From Lachnospiraceae bacterium (lineage in GTDB: Bacteria; Bacillota; Clostridia; Lachnospirales; Lachnospiraceae): 64,000 nt of DNA. The stretch covers positions 26,891 through 90,890 of the forward strand of contig JAFYZH010000092.1 of NCBI GenBank assembly GCA_017548765.1, written 5' to 3'. Under the pieces are notes generated by a model. The model searched no databases and was not told where the DNA came from. It saw nothing but the letters and a program-made list of their open reading frames with translations. Of the stretch, positions 18,927 through 26,276 are shown in pieces. Numbering within the stretch: the stretch's first letter is position 1; the number at the start of each line of letters is the position of its first letter. A program made the position numbers and the translations under genes.

Positions 18927-18955
18927 ATTATAATGGATTTGAACTGTAAAAGCAA
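18927..18955 (-). promoter_or_regulatory. Promoter of the orf109-asp23-nusB-...-recN run
   Basis: On the minus strand, TTGCTT (18950-18955), a 17-base spacer and TATAAT (18927-18932). It lies between the dam-like gene stop at 18965 and the start at 18860. All 11 genes downstream to recN have gaps of 16 bases or less, or overlap. Confidence 0.7.
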
Positions 18956-18964
18956 ATGAAAAAT

Positions 18965-20107
18965 CTATTTTACCGCTTCGATGCCGGAAACATCCATATT
19001 CGTGATGATCAGATGCTCTGCCTCGCGGTCGTTACGGCTTTTGACATTATACAAGTAGTGATTTTGGAAACGCAGAATGTGAAAGCCCTCACTATACAGG
19101 TTGTAGATGAATTCCGTGTTCTTGATGACCAGCAGGAACTGCGCTTTCGTCTTACGAAGAACGGTCGCCAGTCGTTCGTGGTCGGCCTTCGTGAATGCCT
19201 TGCCCTCGTAGTCCGAGAACTCGGTGTCGTAAGGCGGATCCAGGAACATGAAATCATTTTCCGCAGGGGCAATGCGCTCGATAAAACTCTCAAAATCCTG
19301 GCAATACACTGCCGTCTTCTCGAATATATCGGATACTTCCTGCGTGAACAGGTAGTCGATCTTCTGACGGAAGTTCTTCTTGTTGTAGGAAATACCGCCA
19401 TACGGTATGTTGAACTCACCTTTTGCGTTATACCGGAACATGGAACCGTAGCAATATTCACGGATGAAATAGAAATTCGCACAGCGATAGGACATCGACT
19501 CACGGGCGCCGCGGTTCAGCGACAGATCGTTATACACGTTGCGGAAATACATGTAATATCCGCTGGTGAGGCCGGTGATCAGGTTGTCTTCTACATCCTC
19601 CTGTGACATCGGCGACTTTTTGTAATTCGCAGCAAGGCGGATGATCTTATCCGTCATGTAGTATACGAGGGTGTCGAAGAAAAGATCCAGATCCGGCACC
19701 AGGCGCTTCGTAAAGCCGGCTGCAATATCATCGGCCATCATATAGATCAGGCCGTGGACCGCTTCCGTAAGCTTTTCCTTATCCGTGTTCAGATTGAGCT
19801 GTTCGAAGAACAACTGATACAGATCCTCATAGTGCTGCATCGCTACCGTCTGTATGTTTTGAAACGAGTTATCGTACGAAAGCAGATACTGATAAAGCGC
19901 TTCGTCGCGGTCCCGGAGCAGGATATAAAAATCCATCAGGGACTCGGATACATCGTTGATCAGCGCGCGTTTCGGAGCCAGTTCGAAAAACAAGGCGCCG
20001 CCGCCGAAAAACGGCTCGATGTAGCGGTCGAATTGCGGGATCAGATACAGGAATTGTTCCAGCTCGGAGGCTTTGCCGCCGGGCCATTTGATCAAAGGTT
20101 TCGGCAC
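18965..20107 (-). CDS. Dam-type DNA adenine methyltransferase (D12 class)
   Basis: A class D12 N6-adenine methyltransferase. The SAM-binding motif is at the N-terminus (LIKWPGGK, residues 4-11), EPFFGGGALFFEL follows near 33-45, and the catalytic DPPY is in FMFLDPPYDTEF near residues 302-313. These three motifs and their order match Dam and M.DpnII. With 380 residues it is longer than E. coli Dam (about 278); the extra length is in the middle target-recognition region. No restriction endonuclease gene is adjacent, so it looks solitary. Recognition of GATC is suggested by the group but not shown. It is the last gene of the folA run. Confidence 0.88.
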   Translation of the reverse strand: MPKPLIKWPGGKASELEQFLYLIPQFDRYIEPFFGGGALFFELAPKRALINDVSESLMDFYILLRDRDEALYQYLLSYDNSFQNIQTVAMQHYEDLYQLFFEQLNLNTDKEKLTEAVHGLIYMMADDIAAGFTKRLVPDLDLFFDTLVYYMTDKIIRLAANYKKSPMSQEDVEDNLITGLTSGYYMYFRNVYNDLSLNRGARESMSYRCANFYFIREYCYGSMFRYNAKGEFNIPYGGISYNKKNFRQKIDYLFTQEVSDIFEKTAVYCQDFESFIERIAPAENDFMFLDPPYDTEFSDYEGKAFTKADHERLATVLRKTKAQFLLVIKNTEFIYNLYSEGFHILRFQNHYLYNVKSRNDREAEHLIITNMDVSGIEAVK

Positions 20108-20124
20108 GTCATATCCTTTCTGCC

Positions 20125-21522
20125 CTAATATACGAACGGCCTGCCGGCTGTATCGTAGATCTCAGAAGCATCAAATAAGAATTTTAAGATCGTTTTATTA
20201 TTCTTCATATCGTTGTACAGGCGCGCGCCCGTCACATCGATCCATCCCATCCGGTAATATTCTTCCGTGATCTGGACCCAGTAGGGTTCCTGTACATTGA
20301 TCAGGCTGCAATAGTAATGATATTTCTTACTCTTCAGGTATTCGTATTTATCTCCGGAGTAGAGTTTCCATCCGGTATCCTTACCGGTCGGCCAGACGTA
20401 GATATCGCTCTCTCCGAGCAGTACTCCCGCTGTCTTCTGCCAGTTCAGGAAATCCACCTTGAAATCGCTGATACTGAAATCATTGATCACCTTGTTATAA
20501 TAACTTCCATTCGCGATCTCGTAACCGTTTTCTTTGAGATACTTGCCGATATTCTGGATCTGCCTGATGTTATCGGAATAGCCTTCCGCAGAAGGATCGG
20601 AAATGTCATATCCGAAGATACCTTCTGAAGGGGAGATCGCAAGAACGCCATGCGCGTTGCAGTACGAAAAATCCGGATGCTCATCGATGAACTCATTCAG
20701 GATCGTGATATAGTCAAAGGCGCCGTATGTGGTCCCGTCTTCACTGTCGTACCGTGCGCTCAATTGATCCTTCTTGAGTACCAGGCCGGACGCAAAGCCA
20801 TCTCCACTCATACTCTTAAGATAATTCGGCTCGAGTTGAACAAAAACGATCGGCGTTTTATTCTCGGGGATATACAGTGTCTTCTTAGTACGTACGGACT
20901 TCGTGGTCCCGTCATCTTGCTTCTTATCGGTGTACCCGGATAATTGATGCAGGTTTACCAGGATATAATTGGAGTCATAAAGTTTCTGAAGGATGGCCTT
21001 GAATTCCTTCTCCGTCAGATTATTGTTGTTATATTTCTTCGCAGTGTCTTCACCGTCAAATGCAAAACGACTCTCATGGACGATCGCATTAAACGCCAGG
21101 CAGGTCACTTTATCGACTTTATTCCAAGTCGGCAGCGAAGCCTTTTCCATTTCGAGATGCTCGGCCAGTTCCAATAGCTCCAGAGACTCTTTGTACTCAG
21201 GATCGCTGCTGATATATGCGATCGCGCCATCATAATCGTAGCCCAGAATCATTTTGTTCGCTTTTTCGATGACTTCATTGACATGTTGTTTGCGTTTAGC
21301 GTTTGTGTCGAATACGGTCGATTCGGGCTCTGGCCCGGCCAGTTCCGAAACATCCAGAGTCGGTGTGATATCCGAATGATCGGTGCGGGTCTTGATCGCG
21401 AAAAATATGATCAGGCCGACAACGATCATAAAGGAGATCGCCAGGATCAGATTCCTCCGAAAGATCGTTTTTTCAGTTTTGGTCCAAAGCTTTTTATTGC
21501 CGTTTCCCATAGTGTCTTCCAT
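20125..21522 (-). CDS. Membrane-anchored polysaccharide-deacetylase-like protein, catalytic motifs degenerate
   Basis: A 465-residue protein with one N-terminal membrane anchor (residues 24-43), so most of it lies outside the membrane. The C-terminal two thirds look like a NodB-type deacetylase fold: CLAFNAIVHES (141-151), then a LTEKEFKAILQKLYDSNY helix, VFVQLEPNYL (226-235), ENGYEIANGSYYN (331-343) and YVWPTG (375-380). In active enzymes these are TFDDGY, the SHxxxH motif and RxPxG. Here the metal-binding Asp and both His are missing, so it is probably not a deacetylase. It lies 20 bases after the cotH-like gene. The ATG at 21510 is an alternative start. Confidence 0.7.
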   Translation of the reverse strand: MEDTMGNGNKKLWTKTEKTIFRRNLILAISFMIVVGLIIFFAIKTRTDHSDITPTLDVSELAGPEPESTVFDTNAKRKQHVNEVIEKANKMILGYDYDGAIAYISSDPEYKESLELLELAEHLEMEKASLPTWNKVDKVTCLAFNAIVHESRFAFDGEDTAKKYNNNNLTEKEFKAILQKLYDSNYILVNLHQLSGYTDKKQDDGTTKSVRTKKTLYIPENKTPIVFVQLEPNYLKSMSGDGFASGLVLKKDQLSARYDSEDGTTYGAFDYITILNEFIDEHPDFSYCNAHGVLAISPSEGIFGYDISDPSAEGYSDNIRQIQNIGKYLKENGYEIANGSYYNKVINDFSISDFKVDFLNWQKTAGVLLGESDIYVWPTGKDTGWKLYSGDKYEYLKSKKYHYYCSLINVQEPYWVQITEEYYRMGWIDVTGARLYNDMKNNKTILKFLFDASEIYDTAGRPFVY

Positions 21523-21542
21523 TCAAGCGAATTTACTTCGTT

Positions 21543-24206
21543 TTAGTCCTCATTGTTTTCCGGCCCCGAAGGTTGTGTAACTTCCTCAGGCGGATCGGTT
21601 GGTTCCGGCGGAGCATCCGTCGCCTCGGGTGCGGTCTCCTCCGGCGCTTCCGGAGTTTCTTCCGGTGCACTAGTCTCGGAGTTTTCGGTGGCTTCTTCCG
21701 TTCCATCCTCCGGCTCAGTCTCCGCTCCTGTCTCTCCCTCATCGGGCAATGTTACCATCTCGCCGCCGGGCAGGAACGCCTGATTGCCTTTTATCAGCAT
21801 ACCGTCCTTAAAGTACGCCATCGGTTTTCGGTCGATAATTACATCATCCAAAACCTTGAAGCGCTTCTCAAAGAAATCTTCGATGTAATCCAGATGCTGT
21901 TCATAACTTGTATACTTAGATACAAATTCCCATTCCCATCCGAGACGTTCGCCGGGAACTACCCACATGGAATAGTTTGCGTCGCCGGCCTTCTCCATCA
22001 GATGGCGCATGGTCTTTAGCGAACTGGTAGCGGTTTTACGCAAAATATCGCGAACCTCTTCCCAACGCTTCTGCAAACGATCACGGAACTTCGGATCCTG
22101 GACCAGATACGTTCCCCAGGTGATCTCGGTATCGGTAAAACCGTTTTGCGAACATGCCCAGGAATCGTATTCCGGCGTAAGGTTGCCGACATTTCCGAGT
22201 GCCAGGTCGAAATCCCATACAGGTTGGAACTTCAGCTTCTGCCCTGCCTTTTTCTCGATAAATACGCTTCGGTTGAACGCACCATCACAGTTGTACGTCA
22301 GTTCCATGATGATGAACCAGTCGATCAGAGAGTCGACGTCGATATAGTCTTCATAATTCGTAAGGTTTACGACCGCATCATTTGCCGCGTTCACATAATC
22401 CGAGATATATTTGTATTGCTGGGGCGTGATCTCTTCAGGTTCAGGGTTTTTGATCGCGATCTCACGGAGCAGGCCCGCATTGAATGCAGACTGTCCCATG
22501 CGGTAACCGGACTCATATCCGCGGACCTCGATCAGGTAATCCCTGTCGACCTCCGAAGAATGCTTCGTCTGGTTCACGCGTCCGCTCGCTACTTCGACCT
22601 TATCGCCGATGCAGTACATACCAATGTATTTTCCGTTGTAGATGACCTGTACGGGATATGTCGAAGGTACAAAATCGAAATTCATTTGCCGTGCAAGCTC
22701 GAATGCTATATAATTTCGTGACATGGACGGGTCGAAGTAGTTCGCCAGCATGACCCAGTCACGGTTGGAAGGCAAGCCCAGAATGCTTACCTTTTGATCG
22801 AATTTGATATTAAACGGCTTCTTATTCTTCTTCCACGTACTGTGTCCGCGTCCCTTGATCTGCATGGTCATCTGCGGGATCGAATCGATGCCGGGGATAT
22901 TATCGGCATCCATGGAGAAGGTTCCGGTTATGTAGTTCGACTTGCTAGATACCATCTTTCCGTTATTCGTCGTGATGTATACGACCGGAACATTATAACT
23001 CTCATAGGATGCGCTCAACTGATAACTGTGACTCTCACCCTTCAGGTTCGTCACCTTACAGATCACGGGCTTAAAGAGGTCGACGGTACCGTCTGCGTTC
23101 AGGCCTTCGCCGGAAAGTTCGAAGTTTCCGTTCGCGGTTATGTTGAGACGCGCTTTCGTAGTGCCGGACATTTCGATATCGATCGGAAGACCGACTTTGA
23201 ACGCATTACCGATCTGCTCATACTTCAGCTCTCTCTTGATAAATGCATTCTGGGACGGAAGCAGGGAAACACCGGTGAGTTCGACGCCGGAAGCGCCGCC
23301 TACCGCATAATTACCTGTGATCGTTTCGTCGTTCCATTTTGTTGCGTTGGTATTCAGGGCAATGAACTGACCGGTCACGCCGGTACCCTTCCAGATGATC
23401 TCACAAGGAGGCATTTTATACAGTTCATGGATATCGTAACTCGATGAGGAGCCTTCCAGGTGAACGACCGTGCCGTCGGGTAGGTCAAAGTCCCGGTTCA
23501 TCTTCTTCAGCTGGTCATTATTCTGAATATAACAGGAACTGCGGGTCTTGCATGAATATGCCAGTGCATAGTTCGCAGTTACATTTTCCTTCACCTTAAA
23601 GCGAAGCTCTTTCTTCTCGCCGGCTTTCAAAGTAAAGATATGGTCCGAAGGCGTAGCCTCCAGGGAAGGGTCGAAATAGATCTCGCAGGTCTCGTCGGAA
23701 TCGTTATAGAAAACGAGGCGGTTATACTGCCCTCCGAACAGACGAAGTGGTGTTTTTCCGGAAATATAAGCATCCGAAAACAACGACATGGAATAATCCA
23801 GCTCGTCTTCATCCTCTGCATGCGAAAAAGCCGCCCAAACTCCCTTACGCTCGTGCGGCCATTCGACCTTTCGCTCTTCATTTGTATTTTCTTCGGTTTC
23901 GTCCGTCTTCTCTGTTGTTTCCTCTTCGGAAACATCTTGCGTACCGATGGCTTCTGCATTATCGGAGTTTCTTTCCGTAACGCCTTCGGTATCTGCGACC
24001 GTATCCGGCTGAAGCTCCGATGTGATCGGGTCGGTTGCCGCTTCGGTCGTATCATTCAGAGAGATCAATGCCTTCGTTTCCTCGGTTCCGCCAAAAGGAA
24101 GGAGCCCTCCTTTTGCTGCGAAAAACACGACAGCTCCGATGGCAAGCAGGCCTGTTACAGCCAGACTTATGATCAGGACCATGAACCGCGATGATTTCTT
24201 TTTCAT
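21543..24206 (-). CDS. CotH kinase-family surface protein
   Basis: An 887-residue protein with an N-terminal membrane segment (residues 9-30) and an acidic Thr/Glu-rich stretch to about 115. The CotH kinase domain has GRGHSTWKKNKKPF at 452-465, NRDWVMLANYFD at 481-492, SRNYIAFELA at 496-505, a GMYCIGDKVEV segment near 529-539, and the metal-binding type WDFDLALGN at 664-672. The tail, from about 810, is an acidic Pro/Thr/Glu/Ala-rich low-complexity segment. In Bacillus, CotH phosphorylates spore coat proteins; proteins with this domain on vegetative surfaces or near cellulosomes are also known, and no spore-coat partner is visible here. It lies 20 bases after the kinase-like gene. Confidence 0.87.
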   Translation of the reverse strand: MKKKSSRFMVLIISLAVTGLLAIGAVVFFAAKGGLLPFGGTEETKALISLNDTTEAATDPITSELQPDTVADTEGVTERNSDNAEAIGTQDVSEEETTEKTDETEENTNEERKVEWPHERKGVWAAFSHAEDEDELDYSMSLFSDAYISGKTPLRLFGGQYNRLVFYNDSDETCEIYFDPSLEATPSDHIFTLKAGEKKELRFKVKENVTANYALAYSCKTRSSCYIQNNDQLKKMNRDFDLPDGTVVHLEGSSSSYDIHELYKMPPCEIIWKGTGVTGQFIALNTNATKWNDETITGNYAVGGASGVELTGVSLLPSQNAFIKRELKYEQIGNAFKVGLPIDIEMSGTTKARLNITANGNFELSGEGLNADGTVDLFKPVICKVTNLKGESHSYQLSASYESYNVPVVYITTNNGKMVSSKSNYITGTFSMDADNIPGIDSIPQMTMQIKGRGHSTWKKNKKPFNIKFDQKVSILGLPSNRDWVMLANYFDPSMSRNYIAFELARQMNFDFVPSTYPVQVIYNGKYIGMYCIGDKVEVASGRVNQTKHSSEVDRDYLIEVRGYESGYRMGQSAFNAGLLREIAIKNPEPEEITPQQYKYISDYVNAANDAVVNLTNYEDYIDVDSLIDWFIIMELTYNCDGAFNRSVFIEKKAGQKLKFQPVWDFDLALGNVGNLTPEYDSWACSQNGFTDTEITWGTYLVQDPKFRDRLQKRWEEVRDILRKTATSSLKTMRHLMEKAGDANYSMWVVPGERLGWEWEFVSKYTSYEQHLDYIEDFFEKRFKVLDDVIIDRKPMAYFKDGMLIKGNQAFLPGGEMVTLPDEGETGAETEPEDGTEEATENSETSAPEETPEAPEETAPEATDAPPEPTDPPEEVTQPSGPENNED

Positions 24207-24226
24207 TTTTTGCCCTGTATCTTTGA

Positions 24227-24874
24227 TTATTTATCGGTTTCCTGGAAACCGCGGATCGCGATATAAGCCGCGATCACATCTACACAGGTGTCGATCCCGA
24301 GGACACCGCTGTCCAGGATCAGGTCATAATTATCCATGTCTGCCCATTTTTTACCCGTGTAGTAGTTGTAATAATCCGACCGCTGTTTATCGGTCTTCTT
24401 CATGATCTTTTCGATCTCTTTGTTGGTATCCACGCCCAGGCGCTCTTTCAGTCGCAACATGCGGGGAACGCGATCCGCATTAATAAAAACGCGGGCCACC
24501 TTAGGATGATCTTTAAGTACGACATCGGCGCAACGACCGATGATGATGCAGGATTCCTGCTCTGCCAGTTTCTGGATGACCTGGGACTGGAACATGAACA
24601 GGTTATCGTCTGAAAGAATATTTCCATCCACTGAGGGGGAAGAGATCTTCGGCGACATCGACTTGATGACCTTATAGAGGATCTTATCGCCTGCGCGTTC
24701 GTCCGCTACATGGAAGTAGCTCTCTTTGATACCACTCTCATCTGCGACCATCTGGAGGATCTCTTTGTCATAATACGGTATACCGAGTTTCTGTGACAGT
24801 TTCTTCGCAACTTCTCCGCCGCCGGAGCCGTACTTACGACCGAGAGTGATGACATAATGTTGTTGTTTCTTCAT
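24227..24874 (-). CDS. Cytidylate-kinase-like protein
   Basis: A 215-residue P-loop protein of the cytidylate kinase-like group. The nucleotide loop is ITLGRKYGSGGGEVAKKLS near residues 9-27, followed by IPYYDKEILQMV. The sequence SCIIIGRCADVVL near 105-117 and FINADRVPRMLRLKERLGV near 129-147 match the group, as does a DLILDSG motif near 188. True cmk genes usually lie elsewhere with ispH or rpsA, and the nucleoside specificity of this group is not well defined. It starts 14 bases after folA. Confidence 0.82.
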   Translation of the reverse strand: MKKQQHYVITLGRKYGSGGGEVAKKLSQKLGIPYYDKEILQMVADESGIKESYFHVADERAGDKILYKVIKSMSPKISSPSVDGNILSDDNLFMFQSQVIQKLAEQESCIIIGRCADVVLKDHPKVARVFINADRVPRMLRLKERLGVDTNKEIEKIMKKTDKQRSDYYNYYTGKKWADMDNYDLILDSGVLGIDTCVDVIAAYIAIRGFQETDK

Positions 24875-24888
24875 AGCATATCCTCCTT

Positions 24889-25395
24889 CTACAGATCTCT
24901 GTGGTATTCCCTATAGAAATACTCAATATCAAAATACGTTTCCTCGTCGCTTTCGGAGACCAGCTTCCAGCCGTCCTCTTCTTTCAATTCCGGGAAATAC
25001 GTATCTGCCTCATATTCATACATGATCTTCGTCATGTAGACCGTATCACACAGGGGAAGGAACAGTTTATAAATGCTTTCACCGCCGATGATATAGATGT
25101 CATCTCCGGTATATCCCTGGGCCAGACACTCATTGAGATAAGCGATCGCCTCTTTAAACGAGGTAACGACATCCGCCATCTTCGCTTTATACTCCGGGTT
25201 GTAACTGATCACAAGATTCTTGCGTCCGTATAAGCCGGTCTGTCCGGGAAGAGACTCAAACGTTTTCCTGCCCATGACGATGATCTTTCCCATAGTGATA
25301 TCGCGAAAACGGCGCTGGTCCGCCGGTATCCGCACCAGGAGATTCCCGTTTTTTCCGATGCCGTTGTTTTGATCTGCAGCTACTATGATCTTCAT
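24889..25395 (-). CDS. folA: Dihydrofolate reductase
   Basis: Reduces dihydrofolate to tetrahydrofolate with NADPH. It has 168 residues. The start IVAADQNNGIGKNGNLLVRIPAD has the family Met20-loop pattern; the substrate acid lies in PADQRRF; GRKTFESLPG gives the cofactor contact; and YIIGGESIYKLFLP carries the GG motif near residues 101-102. It is the first gene of a minus-strand run through to the Dam-type gene and is divergent from a ThyX-like gene. This matters because ThyX-type synthases do not oxidise THF, whereas ThyA does. Confidence 0.95.
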   Translation of the reverse strand: MKIIVAADQNNGIGKNGNLLVRIPADQRRFRDITMGKIIVMGRKTFESLPGQTGLYGRKNLVISYNPEYKAKMADVVTSFKEAIAYLNECLAQGYTGDDIYIIGGESIYKLFLPLCDTVYMTKIMYEYEADTYFPELKEEDGWKLVSESDEETYFDIEYFYREYHRDL

Positions 25396-25456
25396 AAACG
25401 TTCTCCCTTCTTCCCATGGATTTTATGTAGTGTCATCGTCTTCCTGTATGTAAGGT

Positions 25457-25485
25457 ATTATAGCAAAAACAAGGGAAAATGACAA
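25457..25485 (-). promoter_or_regulatory. folA promoter
   Basis: On the minus strand, TTGTCA (25480-25485), 17 bases, TATAAT (25457-25462). The folA start at 25395 is about 60 bases downstream. It is divergent from the promoter at 25504-25532. Confidence 0.75.
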
Positions 25486-25503
25486 GTGCAAACCGATTAA
25501 TAC

Positions 25504-25532
25504 TTGTAAGAAAAGGGACAATCGATTATAAT
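25504..25532 (+). promoter_or_regulatory. Promoter of the ThyX-like gene
   Basis: TTGTAA (25504-25509), 17 bases, TATAAT (25527-25532). The start at 25594 follows an AAAAGGAG ribosome site. The two divergent -35 boxes are 18 bases apart, so the two promoters may share control. Confidence 0.75.
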
Positions 25533-25593
25533 GATACAAGATCAGTCCGGGTCCTTAAGAACGCAGGACCGACTAAGGATAAAAGGAGTCTTT

Positions 25594-26211
25594 ATGTTGA
25601 CCATAGCAAATACATCCGTCATGAATTTTGAAAACGCGATCCGCGGCGCACGTAACCCGATGAACAGCTGGGGACGTATGGATAGCACGACCGATGAAAA
25701 CGGTTTTCACTTCGGGGAAAATGATCTCGACCTGGCGAAACGTCTGGCGCGCGCAGGCAGCGATCATAGAAAGTTCCTCCGCATGATCTTCATCAGCGTC
25801 GATGTGACCGCTCCTCTCTACTGGTGGAAAGAATATGATACATATAAGGTGGCTACCGTCGCTAACTCGACCAGTACCATGCATAAGATCCACTCCGCTC
25901 CCTTCGATATGTCGCAGTTTTCATGCGATCAGATGACGCCGGACACGCTGGCTTTCATGCAGACCGTCGTTGATAAACTTGAGGAGATCCGGTTGCGTTA
26001 TATGGAGACGAAATCCAAAGAAGACTGGTATGATCTCATCCAGCTTCTGCCCTCCTCCTACAACCAGATGCGGACATTGACCTTTAACTACGAAACAGCG
26101 ATCAATATCTACCGGTCCCGCAGACATCATAAACTGGCCGAATGGCATGTGTTCTGCGACTGGATCGAAAGCCTGCCTTATGCAGCGGACCTGATCACTT
26201 TTGAACCGTAA
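25594..26211 (+). CDS. ThyX-like protein with degenerate signature, function uncertain
   Basis: A 205-residue cytosolic protein. I choose the ATG at 25594, with AAAAGGAG just upstream; an open frame from 25531 has no ribosome site and would overlap the promoter. The segment SVDVTAPLYWWKEYDTYKVA followed by NSTSTMHK resembles the region of flavin-dependent thymidylate synthases that holds the RHRxxSxNexSxR signature, but the RHR arginines are not there. Near residues 165-198, LPSSYNQMRTLTFNYETA and SRRHHKLAEW resemble the ThyX C-terminal part. It is divergent from folA, in a region rich in dNTP genes, and no thyA or ordinary thyX is in the window. A thymidylate role is inference; a related non-catalytic or nucleotide-binding role is equally possible. 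Confidence 0.55.
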   Translation: MLTIANTSVMNFENAIRGARNPMNSWGRMDSTTDENGFHFGENDLDLAKRLARAGSDHRKFLRMIFISVDVTAPLYWWKEYDTYKVATVANSTSTMHKIHSAPFDMSQFSCDQMTPDTLAFMQTVVDKLEEIRLRYMETKSKEDWYDLIQLLPSSYNQMRTLTFNYETAINIYRSRRHHKLAEWHVFCDWIESLPYAADLITFEP

Positions 26212-26217
26212 AAATTT

Positions 26218-26259
26218 GGAGTTGCATTCCGGATGATCCGGAACGCAACTCCTTTTTTT
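26218..26259 (+). terminator. Terminator between ThyX-like gene and nrdD
   Basis: GGAGTTGC (26218-26225) pairs with GCAACTCC (26245-26252); after one mismatch, TTCCGG pairs with CCGGAA inside. A run of seven T follows. The genes converge here and the other strand has TTTTT after the stem, so it probably works both ways. Confidence 0.85.
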
Positions 26260-26276
26260 CGACCCTTTCGGATCTA

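Noticed and set aside
24227-24874. Assignment as cmk, the essential cytidylate kinase
   Set aside because: The sequence fits the separate cytidylate-kinase-like group, and the neighbours are not those of cmk, so no gene symbol is given.
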